NCBI RefSeq assembly: GCF_004331415.1
Contig: NZ_SJOP01000017.1
Coordinates: forward strand, 43,130 to 107,129
Direction of reading: 5' to 3'
From: Kosakonia quasisacchari
GTDB taxonomy: Bacteria > Pseudomonadota > Gammaproteobacteria > Enterobacterales > Enterobacteriaceae
Length of the DNA: 64,000 bases
The position numbers and the translations under genes are program-made. Below are positions 35,891 through 45,127 of the stretch, one piece after another (positions within the stretch are counted from its first letter, which is position 1; each line of letters begins with the position of its first letter). The notes beneath the pieces were generated by a model. The model ran no database searches. It saw nothing but the letters and a program-made list of their open reading frames with translations, and was not told the DNA's origin.

Positions 35891-36970
35891 TTAACGCGCT
35901 TGCACCGTCGTGAGATGTTTCGTTGGCGGCGTGAAAAAGAGATCAGCGAACAGCGCCGACGACACTTTTCGCACCATCAGCCCAGCCAGCGTACAAATCA
36001 GCAACGTGGCGAAAGGATAGACTAACAGCAGCGCCAGTTCGACTGTTTGCGGCCACGCGCCCGCGTTCATCGGTTTGAGCAGCGCAAGGCTGATGGCTTC
36101 AATCAGAATGCGATGCGTGGTGTAAATCGCCAGCGTATTAGAGCCGACCACGTTCAGCAGGCTCTTTTCGTCGGGTGGAAAACGCTGCTCCAGCATCTGG
36201 AATAAACGCATAATGCCCACGATGGAAAGCAGGCACAGCGGCAGTGGCATATTGAACATCCACAGCCCGAAAGCCACCACGGCCGCCAGCGCGAACAGCA
36301 ACCCGTAACGGCGGATCGACACGGTTTTGACCCACTCCATTACGCTTGCCCCATACCAGGCGCCGAGCGAATAGAAAATCATATTGCGCACCACGCTATT
36401 CATCCCCCACCACGGCAGCGGCAGGTAATTAATCGCCAGGCTTGCCAGGATCATCAGCGCTAATACCGGCACTTTCCAGTTGCTAAGCAGTTTACAAAGC
36501 GTGAAATAGACCACCAGCGCATAGAGATACCACAAGCTGGTGCTGGCGGTGAGCATGCCCTGAAGGAACTCGCGCCAGTTCTCCGCGTAAGCCGCGTTGG
36601 CGGCATTACTCAGATCGCGCTGCGGCGCAAGCCAGTCATTAATCTGGCTTAGACCAGCCCATTGCAATACGCCCCACAGCGCCAGCACATAGACGATGCT
36701 CCAGATACGCTTATCAAGCGTATCTTTCCACGGTACATCGTCTATATAACGGCGAATGAGATAGCCGGAGATAAAAAAGAACACCGGCATACGAAACGGC
36801 GCGAGGTAAAGGTTGAAGTAAATCCAGCACTTAGAAAGGGTTTGCGACCACGGGTGCTGAAAAGTAGAAAGATGCGGGTAAAACGTGATGACTGAGTGAT
36901 AAACCACGACCAGACAAATACATAACCCCTTGATTTGATTAATCCATAATGCTTTCTGTTTCATTAACAT
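35891..36970 (-). CDS. ycfT: Acyltransferase-3 family inner-membrane protein YcfT
   Basis: 359 residues from ATG 36970 (MLMKQKALWINQIKGLCICL); AGG lies 5 bases upstream. About ten membrane helices, with the acyltransferase-3 signature RMPVFFFISGYLIRR and an early His (VVYHSVI). Members O-acylate extracytoplasmic glycans or osmolytes; this one has no proven substrate. Same position as in E. coli, before mfd and divergent from lolC. Confidence 0.9.
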   Translation of the reverse strand: MLMKQKALWINQIKGLCICLVVVYHSVITFYPHLSTFQHPWSQTLSKCWIYFNLYLAPFRMPVFFFISGYLIRRYIDDVPWKDTLDKRIWSIVYVLALWGVLQWAGLSQINDWLAPQRDLSNAANAAYAENWREFLQGMLTASTSLWYLYALVVYFTLCKLLSNWKVPVLALMILASLAINYLPLPWWGMNSVVRNMIFYSLGAWYGASVMEWVKTVSIRRYGLLFALAAVVAFGLWMFNMPLPLCLLSIVGIMRLFQMLEQRFPPDEKSLLNVVGSNTLAIYTTHRILIEAISLALLKPMNAGAWPQTVELALLLVYPFATLLICTLAGLMVRKVSSALFADLFFTPPTKHLTTVQAR

Positions 36971-37257
36971 TGTTGCCTGTTTTGCCAAAATTCTGGCCGT
37001 TGATCCTGGTCATGCTGGAGGGCGATGTATTGGGGAAGTGTCTGTATTTGTTCATTTTCGGATTAAGGTGAGGGGGAGTTAACGGTCAACAGCCGTACAA
37101 ACAAACGGAAATGCAAACTGGCCGATGGTTGTTTATTGGTTTGATTTCACGGAATTTTTCCGTATATGTCTGACGAATACTTACCGTTTCACTCATTTAC
37201 GCTCTGTGCTTTCGCTTATATACTCCTCACTCTGCTATCAGCAACCAGACGGATTTC

Positions 37258-38457
37258 ATGTACCAGCCTGTCACTCTTTTCATAGGCCTGCGCTATATGC
37301 GCGGGCGCGCAGCGGACCGCTTTGGCCGCTTTGTCTCCTGGCTGTCAACCATTGGCATCACCCTCGGTGTAATGGCGCTGGTAACGGTGTTATCGGTGAT
37401 GAATGGCTTTGAGCGCGAGCTGCAAAACAACATCCTGGGGCTGATGCCGCAGGCCACCCTTACCACGCAAAATGGCTCATTGAATCCAGAACAGCTCCCG
37501 GCAAGTCAGGTCAAATTGCAGGGCGTAACGCGTATTGCGCCGCTCACCACAGGCGATGTGGTGTTACAGAGCGCGCGCAGCGTTGCGGTGGGTGTGATGA
37601 TGGGCATCGATCCGGCGCAAAACGACCCGCTGACACCGTACCTGGTCAATGTCAAACAAAGCGACCTGCAAGCGGGTAAATACAACATTATCCTCGGTGA
37701 GCAACTGGCCGGGCAATTGGGTGTGAACCGTGGCGATCAAATTCGCGTGATGGTGCCGTCCGCCAGCCAGTTTACGCCGATGGGCCGTTTGCCCAGCCAG
37801 CGCTTGTTCACCGTGGTCGGCACGTTTGCTGCGAACAGCGAAGTCGATGAATACCAGATGCTGGTCAATATTGACGACGCCTCGCGCCTGATGCGCTACC
37901 CGGCAGGAAATATTACCGGCTGGCGTTTGTGGTTGAGCGAGCCGCTGAAAGTCGATGTGCTCAGCCAACAGAAACTGCCGGAAGGTACCAAATGGCAGGA
38001 CTGGCGCGACCGTAAAGGCGAACTGTTCCAGGCCGTGCGGATGGAAAAAAATATGATGGGGCTGCTGTTGAGCCTGATCATTGCCGTTGCGGCATTCAAT
38101 ATTATTACCTCGCTCGGCCTGATGGTGATGGAAAAACAGGGCGAAGTGGCGATTTTGCAAACCCAGGGCTTAACCCCACGTCAAATCATGGCGGTGTTTA
38201 TGGTACAGGGGGCCAGCGCCGGGATTATTGGCGCGTTGCTGGGTGCCGGGCTGGGCGCGCTGCTCGCCAGCCAGTTGAATAACCTGATGCCCATTATCGG
38301 CGCCTTCCTTGATGGTGCCGCCTTGCCGGTGGCAATTGAGCCGCTGCAGGTCATTGGTATTGCGCTGGTGGCGATGGCCATCGCGCTGCTCTCTACGCTT
38401 TATCCTTCCTGGCGCGCCGCCGCCACTCAACCCGCTGAGGCTTTACGTTATGAATAA
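37258..38457 (+). CDS. lolC: Lipoprotein-releasing ABC transporter permease LolC
   Basis: 399 residues, full length. Four membrane helices with a large periplasmic loop between TM1 and TM2 that docks LolA. MacB/FtsX-like. MYQPVTLFIGLRYMRGR is the usual N-terminus. First gene of lolCDE; the 3' end overlaps lolD by 8 bases. Confidence 0.97.
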   Translation: MYQPVTLFIGLRYMRGRAADRFGRFVSWLSTIGITLGVMALVTVLSVMNGFERELQNNILGLMPQATLTTQNGSLNPEQLPASQVKLQGVTRIAPLTTGDVVLQSARSVAVGVMMGIDPAQNDPLTPYLVNVKQSDLQAGKYNIILGEQLAGQLGVNRGDQIRVMVPSASQFTPMGRLPSQRLFTVVGTFAANSEVDEYQMLVNIDDASRLMRYPAGNITGWRLWLSEPLKVDVLSQQKLPEGTKWQDWRDRKGELFQAVRMEKNMMGLLLSLIIAVAAFNIITSLGLMVMEKQGEVAILQTQGLTPRQIMAVFMVQGASAGIIGALLGAGLGALLASQLNNLMPIIGAFLDGAALPVAIEPLQVIGIALVAMAIALLSTLYPSWRAAATQPAEALRYE

Positions 38458-39151
38458 GATCCTGTTGCAATGCGACAACCTGTGCAAACGCTATCAGGAA
38501 GGCAGTGTGCAAACCGACGTACTGCACGATGTCAGCTTTAGCATGGCGGAAGGGGAGTTAATGGCGATTGTCGGCAGTTCCGGCTCCGGCAAAAGTACGC
38601 TGTTGCACCTGTTGGGCGGGCTGGATACCCCGACCTCGGGCGATGTGATTTTCCGTGACCAGCCGATGAGCAAACTCTCCTCGACCGCCAAAGCGGAACT
38701 GCGTAACCGGGAGTTAGGCTTTATCTACCAGTTTCACCATCTGTTGCCGGACTTTACCGCGCTGGAAAACGTGGCGATGCCGCTGCTGATTGGCAAAAAG
38801 AAACCGGCAGAAATTAATGAGCGTGCCCGGGAAATGCTACACGCGGTTGGGCTTGAACATCGCGCCAGCCACCGTCCTTCAGAGCTCTCCGGCGGTGAAC
38901 GCCAGCGTGTGGCGATTGCCCGCGCGCTGGTCAACAACCCGCGCCTGGTGCTGGCGGATGAACCAACCGGGAACCTGGATGCGCGTAACGCGGACAGCAT
39001 TTTCGAACTGCTGGGCGAGCTGAACAAAATGCAGGGCACCGCGTTTCTCGTGGTGACACATGATTTACAACTGGCGAAACGCATGAACCGCCAACTGGAA
39101 ATGCGCGATGGTCGCCTGAACACTGAAGTCACCCTGATGGGGGCCGAGTAA
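38450..39151 (+). CDS. lolD: Lipoprotein-releasing ABC transporter ATPase LolD
   Basis: 233 residues from ATG 38450. Walker A GSSGSGKST, signature LSGGERQRVAIARAL, Walker B LVLADEPTGNLD and the H-loop VVTHD. Powers lipoprotein release from the inner membrane to LolA. A longer in-frame start lies inside lolC and is rejected. TAATG junction with lolE. Confidence 0.98.
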   Translation: MNKILLQCDNLCKRYQEGSVQTDVLHDVSFSMAEGELMAIVGSSGSGKSTLLHLLGGLDTPTSGDVIFRDQPMSKLSSTAKAELRNRELGFIYQFHHLLPDFTALENVAMPLLIGKKKPAEINERAREMLHAVGLEHRASHRPSELSGGERQRVAIARALVNNPRLVLADEPTGNLDARNADSIFELLGELNKMQGTAFLVVTHDLQLAKRMNRQLEMRDGRLNTEVTLMGAE

Positions 39152-40395
39152 TGGCCTCCCCCCTCTCTTTATTGATTGCGCTGCGTTTTAGCCGGGGCCG
39201 CCGCCGTGGCGGCATGGTCTCGCTGATTTCGGTGATCTCCACCGTTGGTATCGCGCTGGGCGTAGCGGTGCTGATTGTCGGATTAAGTGCGATGAACGGT
39301 TTCGAACGTGAGCTGAACAACCGCATTCTGGCAGTAGTACCGCACGGTGAAATCGAACCGGTGAATCAGCCGTGGACTAACTGGGATACGGCGCTGGAAA
39401 AAGTGAAAAAAGTGCCGGGCATTGCCGCCGCTGCGCCCTATATTAATTTTACCGGGCTGGTGGAAAGTGGTGCGAACCTGCGTGCGATTCAGGTGAAAGG
39501 CGTTGACCCGGTGCAGGAAACGCAGCTCAGCGCCTTGCCGAAATTTGTACAGGGTGACGCCTGGCAAAATTTTCGTGCCGGTGAGCAGCAGATCATTCTC
39601 GGTAAGGGCGTGGCCGATGCACTGAAAGTGAAGCAGGGCGATTGGGTTTCTATCATGATCCCCAACTCCGATGACGCGCATAAACTGCTGCAACCCAAAC
39701 GCGTACGTTTGCATGTAACGGGTATTCTGCAACTGAGCGGCCAGCTTGATCACAGCTATGCGATGATCCCGATGCAGGATGCGCAGCAATATTTGGATAT
39801 GGGCGGCAGCGTCACCGGTATCGACATCAAAGTGAATGATGTGTTTAACGCCAACAAACTGGTGCGCGACGCCGGTGAAGTGACCAACAGCTACGTCTAT
39901 ATCAAAAGCTGGATCGGTAAGTACGGCTACATGTACCGCGACATTCAGATGATCCGCGCCATCATGTATCTGGCGATGGTACTGGTGATTGGCGTGGCCT
40001 GTTTTAATATTGTCTCGACGCTGGTCATGGCGGTAAAAGACAAGAGTGGCGACATTGCTGTGCTGCGTACTCTCGGGGCGAAAGATGGGCTTATTCGCGC
40101 CATTTTCGTCTGGTACGGTCTGCTGGCGGGCCTGCTTGGCAGCATCAGCGGTGTGGTGATCGGCGTTGTCGTGTCGTTGCAATTGACGCCAATCATTAAC
40201 GTGATTGAAAAGCTGATAGGCCATCAGTTCCTGTCGGGAGATATCTACTTTATCGATTTCCTGCCATCGGAGCTGCACCCGCTGGATGTTGTCTATGTGC
40301 TGGTGACCGCGCTGGCGTTGAGTCTGCTGGCAAGTTGGTATCCGGCGCGCCGGGCGAGCAATATTGATCCTGCAAGAGTGCTGAGCGGGCAGTAA
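39151..40395 (+). CDS. lolE: Lipoprotein-releasing ABC transporter permease LolE
   Basis: 414 residues, full length. Paralogue of LolC with the same four-helix layout; binds the lipoprotein acyl chains. Start overlaps the lolD stop by one base. Essential in E. coli. Confidence 0.97.
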   Translation: MASPLSLLIALRFSRGRRRGGMVSLISVISTVGIALGVAVLIVGLSAMNGFERELNNRILAVVPHGEIEPVNQPWTNWDTALEKVKKVPGIAAAAPYINFTGLVESGANLRAIQVKGVDPVQETQLSALPKFVQGDAWQNFRAGEQQIILGKGVADALKVKQGDWVSIMIPNSDDAHKLLQPKRVRLHVTGILQLSGQLDHSYAMIPMQDAQQYLDMGGSVTGIDIKVNDVFNANKLVRDAGEVTNSYVYIKSWIGKYGYMYRDIQMIRAIMYLAMVLVIGVACFNIVSTLVMAVKDKSGDIAVLRTLGAKDGLIRAIFVWYGLLAGLLGSISGVVIGVVVSLQLTPIINVIEKLIGHQFLSGDIYFIDFLPSELHPLDVVYVLVTALALSLLASWYPARRASNIDPARVLSGQ

Positions 40396-40430
40396 TTCCG
40401 CGTGGAACGGGCCACAACGAAGGAGTGGCA

Positions 40431-41342
40431 ATGAATTACGGATTTGATATCGGCGGCAGTAAAATCGCGTTGGGCGTCTTTGACGCCAACCGGCGCTTAC
40501 AGTGGGAAAAGCGCGTCGCTACCCCGCACGAGAGCTATGAAGCGTTTCTGCGCGCCATTGCCGAACTGGTTGCCGAAGCGGATGCGCATTTTGATGTGAA
40601 AGGCAGCGTTGGCATCGGCATTCCCGGCATGCCGGAAACCGCCGACGGCACGTTGTATGCCGCGAATCTTCCCGCCGCCAGCGGTCAACCGCTGCGCGCC
40701 GACCTCACTGCATTGCTTGAACGCAATGTGCGTATCGACAACGACGCCAACTGCTTTACGCTCTCCGAAGCCTGGGATGACGAATTTCGTCAGTATCCGC
40801 TGGTGATGGGGTTAATCCTCGGTACTGGCGTTGGCGGTGGGCTGGTGGTCAATGGTAAATCTGTCCCTGGCCGTCGCTTTATCACCGGTGAGTTTGGCCA
40901 TATCCGCTTGCCGGTCGATGCGCTGGGGCTGATGGGCTTTGATTTCCCGCTTACCCGCTGCGGCTGCGGAAAAATCGGTTGTATTGAAAACTATCTCTCT
41001 GGTCGCGGTTTTGCGTGGCTGTACAGACACTTCTATCATCAATCTTTGTCAGCGCCGGAAATCATTACGCGCTGGGAACAGGGCGATGCGAAGGCGCTGG
41101 CGCACGTGGAACGTTATGTGGATCTGCTAGCAGTGTGTCTGGGCAATATTCTGACCATCGTCGACCCGGATCTGCTGGTGATTGGCGGCGGCTTATCGAA
41201 TTTCAGCGCGCTGACCCGGCTGTTGCCCGCGCGCATTGCGCCGCATCTGTTACCGGCAGGCGATGTTCCGCGTATCGAACGCGCGCGCCACGGCGATGCC
41301 GGCGGGATGCGCGGCGCGGCCTTTCTTCATCTCACTGACTAA
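40431..41342 (+). CDS. nagK: N-acetylglucosamine kinase
   Basis: 303 residues from ATG 40431 (MNYGFDIGGSKIALG) with AAGGAGTGGC upstream. ROK family: DIGGSK ATP motif, the ROK signature GTGVGGGLVVNGK, and zinc ligands in CGCGKIGCIENYLSG. Phosphorylates GlcNAc from peptidoglycan recycling, which links it to nagZ in this window. A GTG two codons earlier is less likely. Confidence 0.96.
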   Translation: MNYGFDIGGSKIALGVFDANRRLQWEKRVATPHESYEAFLRAIAELVAEADAHFDVKGSVGIGIPGMPETADGTLYAANLPAASGQPLRADLTALLERNVRIDNDANCFTLSEAWDDEFRQYPLVMGLILGTGVGGGLVVNGKSVPGRRFITGEFGHIRLPVDALGLMGFDFPLTRCGCGKIGCIENYLSGRGFAWLYRHFYHQSLSAPEIITRWEQGDAKALAHVERYVDLLAVCLGNILTIVDPDLLVIGGGLSNFSALTRLLPARIAPHLLPAGDVPRIERARHGDAGGMRGAAFLHLTD

Positions 41343-41356
41343 TCTGAGAGGATGCT

Positions 41357-42178
41357 ATGCAATCGCGACGTTCACATCATCTCAGCCGTTTTCGCCGCAA
41401 CAAACGCCGTTTGCGCGAGCGCTTACGCCAGCGAGTTTTTTTCAGAGACACAATGGTGCCAGACGTAATGGAAAAACCAAGAGTCGTCGTTCTGACGGGA
41501 GCGGGCATTTCCGCTGAATCCGGTATTCGAACCTTCCGCGCGGCAGACGGGCTGTGGGAAGAGCATCATGTTGAAGATGTCGCGACGCCGGAAGGTTTCG
41601 CCCGTAACCCGCAACTGGTGCAAACCTTCTATAATGATCGGCGCAGGCAACTGCAACTGCCAGAGATTGTGCCGAATGCCGCGCATCTGGCGCTGGCGAA
41701 GCTGGAGCAGGCGCTGGGCGATCGCTTTTTGCTGATCACGCAAAACATCGACAATCTGCACGAGCGCGCGGGCAATAAAAACATTATCCATATGCACGGC
41801 GAACTGCTGAAAGTGCGTTGCTCGCAGAGCGGGCAGGTGCTGGCGTGGACGGGCGATGTCACTCACGATGATAAATGCCACTGCTGTCAGTTCCCGGCAC
41901 CGTTGCGCCCGCATGTGGTGTGGTTTGGCGAAATGCCGCTGGGGATGGACGAGATTTACAGTGCGCTGGCAATGGCGGATGTGTTTATCGCGATTGGCAC
42001 ATCCGGTCATGTCTATCCGGCTGCCGGGTTTGTGCATGAAGCGAAACTGCAAGGCGCGCACACTGTAGAGCTGAACCTGGAGCCCAGCCAGGTTGGCAGC
42101 GAGTTCGAAGAGAAACATTACGGGCTGGCAAGCCAGGTTGTGCCGGAATATGTCGAAAAGCTGCTGAAAGGGCTTTAA
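41357..42178 (+). CDS. cobB: NAD-dependent protein deacylase CobB (sirtuin)
   Basis: 273 residues. Sir2 core from about residue 40: GAGISAESGIRTFR, TQNIDNLHE, HMHGEL with catalytic His, zinc cysteines in VRCSQSG and KCHCCQ, and GTSGHVYPAAG. The first 37 residues are Arg-rich, as in the long form known from Salmonella and E. coli; a second start at Met38 (41468, MEKPRVVVLTG) gives the short form. Removes acetyl and succinyl groups, for example from acetyl-CoA synthetase. 14 bases after nagK. Confidence 0.95.
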   Translation: MQSRRSHHLSRFRRNKRRLRERLRQRVFFRDTMVPDVMEKPRVVVLTGAGISAESGIRTFRAADGLWEEHHVEDVATPEGFARNPQLVQTFYNDRRRQLQLPEIVPNAAHLALAKLEQALGDRFLLITQNIDNLHERAGNKNIIHMHGELLKVRCSQSGQVLAWTGDVTHDDKCHCCQFPAPLRPHVVWFGEMPLGMDEIYSALAMADVFIAIGTSGHVYPAAGFVHEAKLQGAHTVELNLEPSQVGSEFEEKHYGLASQVVPEYVEKLLKGL

Positions 42179-42280
42179 CCATCAACGCCATCCTTTTTTA
42201 GCGAAGAGGATGGCGGTTTAGCGCGCTTTTTACTGATCTGTTCGCCACGCGCCAGCTTGTGACTATCGTGAAAATCTCCG

Positions 42281-42296
42281 GTAAGTTCCCCGTAAG
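42281..42296 (+). promoter_or_regulatory. 11-bp direct repeat upstream of the mipA-like gene (putative regulator box)
   Basis: GTAAG-TTCCCC-GTAAG, a perfect 5-base direct repeat with 11-bp periodicity, the pattern bound by OmpR-family response regulators. It lies where a -35 would be relative to a possible -10 near 42307-42313. The regulator encoded downstream is the natural candidate. Confidence 0.5.
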
Positions 42297-42343
42297 ACAA
42301 TGACCCTGATGATAGCGTTTCCACCGCTAACAGGAGCATCATC

Positions 42344-43105
42344 ATGGTTGTTGTGCCACGTTGTGTTGTCGCAGCAAGTCTCGTGTCTGTTGTCTTTACC
42401 GCCCAGGCCGAAGAACCGCCGGTTTGGGGAATTGGCGTCGGCGTCATTAGCACGCAAAAACCTTACCAGGATAGTGACCGTCAGTACACTCCGATCCCCG
42501 TACTGCACTATGAAAACCGTTATTTCCGCTTTTTAGGCACGGCGGCTGAAGTTAAATTGCCCGCGCTGCAACTCAGTGAAACCCAACAGCTCAATATCGG
42601 TCTAATAGCCCGTTACGATGGCGCAGGCTATTCGTCCGATGATGCCGATATCCTGAAAGGGATGGACAAGCGCAAAGGGGGATTCTGGGGCGGGGCGGGC
42701 ATCGAGTGGCAAAATTCGGTGGTGAATCTGTTTACCGACTGGACGCATGATCTTTCCGGCAATAGCAGCGGGCAGCGTTTACGCCTGGGCGCAGAAAAAA
42801 GCTGGCATCTGAGCGAGCAATTTACGCTGACGCCGCGCCTGGTGGCCAGCCGTTATAACAGCAGCTATGTCGATTACTACTACGGCGTGCGCAGCAGTGA
42901 AGCACGTCCGTGGCGGCCTGCGTACCGTGTGGATGCTGCTATTAACACCGAAATTGGCGTACGCAGCCTGTACGCGTTCAATGAGCATCACTCGCTGATG
43001 GTTGATGTGGAAATGACGCTGCTGGCGTCAGACATTAAGGACAGCCCGCTGGTGGACAGGACTAACGAAAATCGCATCTTTATGAGTTATATGTACTATT
43101 TCTAA
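42344..43105 (+). CDS. MipA/OmpV-family outer membrane protein
   Basis: 253 residues. Signal peptide (cleavage after AQA, residue 22), then a beta-rich protein of the MipA/OmpV family: GIGVGVISTQKPYQDSD, GLIARYDGAGY, FWGGAGIEW and a C-terminal MSYMYYF with the aromatic end typical of outer membrane barrels. E. coli MipA scaffolds MltA and PBP1b, but this copy is not at the mipA locus and may be a porin-like paralogue. AGGAGCATCATC precedes the ATG. Its stop overlaps the start of the response regulator, so it is co-transcribed with a two-component system. Confidence 0.82.
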   Translation: MVVVPRCVVAASLVSVVFTAQAEEPPVWGIGVGVISTQKPYQDSDRQYTPIPVLHYENRYFRFLGTAAEVKLPALQLSETQQLNIGLIARYDGAGYSSDDADILKGMDKRKGGFWGGAGIEWQNSVVNLFTDWTHDLSGNSSGQRLRLGAEKSWHLSEQFTLTPRLVASRYNSSYVDYYYGVRSSEARPWRPAYRVDAAINTEIGVRSLYAFNEHHSLMVDVEMTLLASDIKDSPLVDRTNENRIFMSYMYYF

Positions 43106-43791
43106 TGAGCCGAATATTACTGATTGAAGATCACGACCATCTGGCGCGTCTGATTGCCAAAGGGCTGGCGGTGGCGGGGATCGCGGCGGATATCGTTGGG
43201 CGCGGCGATGCGGCCTGGACGGCAATAGCGCAGGTCACCTACCAGGGGCTGGTGCTTGATCGCGGCTTGCCCGATGGCGACGGTCTCCAGTTGTTGCATC
43301 GCCTGCGCCAGGCACAGGTTGCGATCCCGTGTTTGATCCTCACCGCCCGTGATGCGCTGCACGATCGCGTAGAAGGGCTGGAGGCCGGTGCAGATGACTA
43401 TCTTGCCAAGCCGTTTGCCATGGAGGAGCTGGTGGCGCGTGTACGTGCTTTGTTGCGCCGTCCGGCGCAAAGCCAGCCGCTGCAACCGGCGTGGGGTGAT
43501 TTAACCCTCTCGCCGGAAGCCAGCATCATGCAGTGCGGCGAACAGCATATTGCGTTGGCACCTGCCGAGCTGCAAATCATGTTAGCGCTGGTGGGAAAGC
43601 AGGGCGGCGTCGTGCGCCGCAGCCGGATGGAAGCCGCCGGATGGGGCTTAAGCGATGCGGTGACGCCGAACGCGCTCGACGTCGCGCTGCACCGGTTAAG
43701 GCGCAAGTTAGCGGCGATTGGTTCGCGCTTGCAGATTGTTAACCTCAGAGGATTGGGCTATGCCATCCGGGAAAAAACGTTGGCTGAATAG
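43105..43791 (+). CDS. OmpR/PhoB-family response regulator
   Basis: 228 residues. Receiver domain with phospho-acceptor Asp52 (LVLDRGLPDGDG), Thr80 and Lys102 (LAKPFAMEELVARVR), then a winged-helix DNA-binding domain (about 130-222) ending LRGLGYAIREK. Overlaps the MipA-like gene by one base and the kinase by 32 bases. QseB/PmrA-like in type. It probably controls its own operon via the GTAAG repeat. Confidence 0.92.
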   Translation: MSRILLIEDHDHLARLIAKGLAVAGIAADIVGRGDAAWTAIAQVTYQGLVLDRGLPDGDGLQLLHRLRQAQVAIPCLILTARDALHDRVEGLEAGADDYLAKPFAMEELVARVRALLRRPAQSQPLQPAWGDLTLSPEASIMQCGEQHIALAPAELQIMLALVGKQGGVVRRSRMEAAGWGLSDAVTPNALDVALHRLRRKLAAIGSRLQIVNLRGLGYAIREKTLAE

Positions 43792-45106
43792 CCTGGCGCT
43801 GAAGATCCTGCTGGCGTTTATCGCTGGCGCGCTGCTGAGTATCGCGTTGCTGGTGCTGTCTGGCAGGGTGGTGAAAGAGCGCTTACCGGGGATGGATCTT
43901 TCTGACTACACCCACAGACTGGCTCAGGAATTACAGTTTGATTCGCGCGGACAGCCGACCGGGTTCAACAACGGCGACCAATATCCCCTGTGGATCTACC
44001 AAAGCATCACCGATGATGTGGCTTATCGCGTGCTGGATGACGAAGGGCGAGTCGTGCTGATGTCACCTGGCGCGCAGCACTGGCCGACGCTGACACCGCA
44101 AGTATCACGAGAGTTTAAATTCACGCTTAACGGCATGATTTACGATGGCGCGACCGAACCGTATGTTCTTGCTGGAAAAACGTGGTGGATCCAGATGGCC
44201 GCCAGCTCGCGCATTATCGATTTTCTGCATCGCGGTTTCGCCTTACCGTTTATCCGCTTCGGTATTGAGTTGTTCAGCCTGGTGTTGCTGGTGGTGTTTG
44301 GGCTGTGTGCGTGGGTGACGTTGAAATATTCCCTGAAACCGCTGCGTAATGTTTCGACGGAGGCGGCGCTTATCTCACCGCGATCGCTGGATGCTCGCCT
44401 GCAAACGCACGGTGTGCCGACAGAGATTTCCCCACTCATCGACAGCTTCAACCAGGTGCTGGCTCGGCTGGAGAAAGGGTATCGCAATCAGCAGGATTTC
44501 CTGGCGAAGGCGGCGCATGAGTTAAAAACGCCGCTGACGCTGATACGCGCAGAAGTAGAATTGATGGATCAACAACTCGATGCGCGCGAACCGCTCTTGT
44601 TGCAGGTCGAACATCTGGCGCGCCAGGTTCAGCAGTTATTACTGCTGGCTGAGGCCAGTGAACCACTTAGCTACCAGTTTGCTCAGGTTGATGTGCAGGC
44701 GGTTGCCCACGATAGTGTGCAGTTTCTCCAGCGCATTGCCGCAGACGCACAGGTGTCGTTGACCTTATCAACGGCAGACGATCCGCTACGCTGGCGCGCC
44801 GATCGCGGGGCGTTATTCACCCTGCTCAAGAATCTGATCGAGAACGCTATCCAGCACGCGCCGCCCGGTACGGTAGTGCAAACAGTCGTTAGCGAAAACG
44901 GGTTTACGGTGCGCGATGTCGGGCCGGGCGTGGCAGAAACCGAGTTGCCATTGCTGTTTTCGCGCTTCTGGCGCGGCGCGCATCGACGCGATAGCGGGGC
45001 GGGATTGGGGCTGGCGATTTGCCATGAAATTGCACTGGCGCACGGCTGGACGCTGCAAGCGGAAAATGCCCGTCCTGGGTTGATCCTGACGGTGTCGACC
45101 GGGTGA
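43760..45106 (+). CDS. Sensor histidine kinase partner of the 43105 regulator
   Basis: 448 residues from ATG 43760, with AGAGGA 8 bases upstream. Two membrane helices (about 14-35 and 170-190) enclose a periplasmic sensor of about 130 residues; then HAMP, HisKA with His253 (AKAAHELKTPLTLIRAE) and HATPase_c (NLIENAIQHAPPG; VRDVGPGV; GAGLGLAICHEIA). QseC/TctE-like sensor size. The signal is unknown; coupling to an outer membrane protein suggests an envelope or nutrient cue. Confidence 0.92.
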   Translation: MPSGKKRWLNSLALKILLAFIAGALLSIALLVLSGRVVKERLPGMDLSDYTHRLAQELQFDSRGQPTGFNNGDQYPLWIYQSITDDVAYRVLDDEGRVVLMSPGAQHWPTLTPQVSREFKFTLNGMIYDGATEPYVLAGKTWWIQMAASSRIIDFLHRGFALPFIRFGIELFSLVLLVVFGLCAWVTLKYSLKPLRNVSTEAALISPRSLDARLQTHGVPTEISPLIDSFNQVLARLEKGYRNQQDFLAKAAHELKTPLTLIRAEVELMDQQLDAREPLLLQVEHLARQVQQLLLLAEASEPLSYQFAQVDVQAVAHDSVQFLQRIAADAQVSLTLSTADDPLRWRADRGALFTLLKNLIENAIQHAPPGTVVQTVVSENGFTVRDVGPGVAETELPLLFSRFWRGAHRRDSGAGLGLAICHEIALAHGWTLQAENARPGLILTVSTG

Positions 45107-45120
45107 GTTACCCGGTCGAC
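45094..45120. other. Hairpin spanning the kinase stop codon
   Basis: GTCGACCGGGT-GAGTT-ACCCGGTCGAC, a perfect 11-bp stem with the TGA stop inside it. Lies between the convergent kinase gene and potD. No T-run. Confidence 0.5.
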
Positions 45121-45127
45121 AATAGCG

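Noticed and set aside
39283..40431. 382-codon minus-strand frame inside lolE
   Set aside because: Complement of a conserved membrane protein gene; rich in His/Gln/Arg as typical for such shadows.
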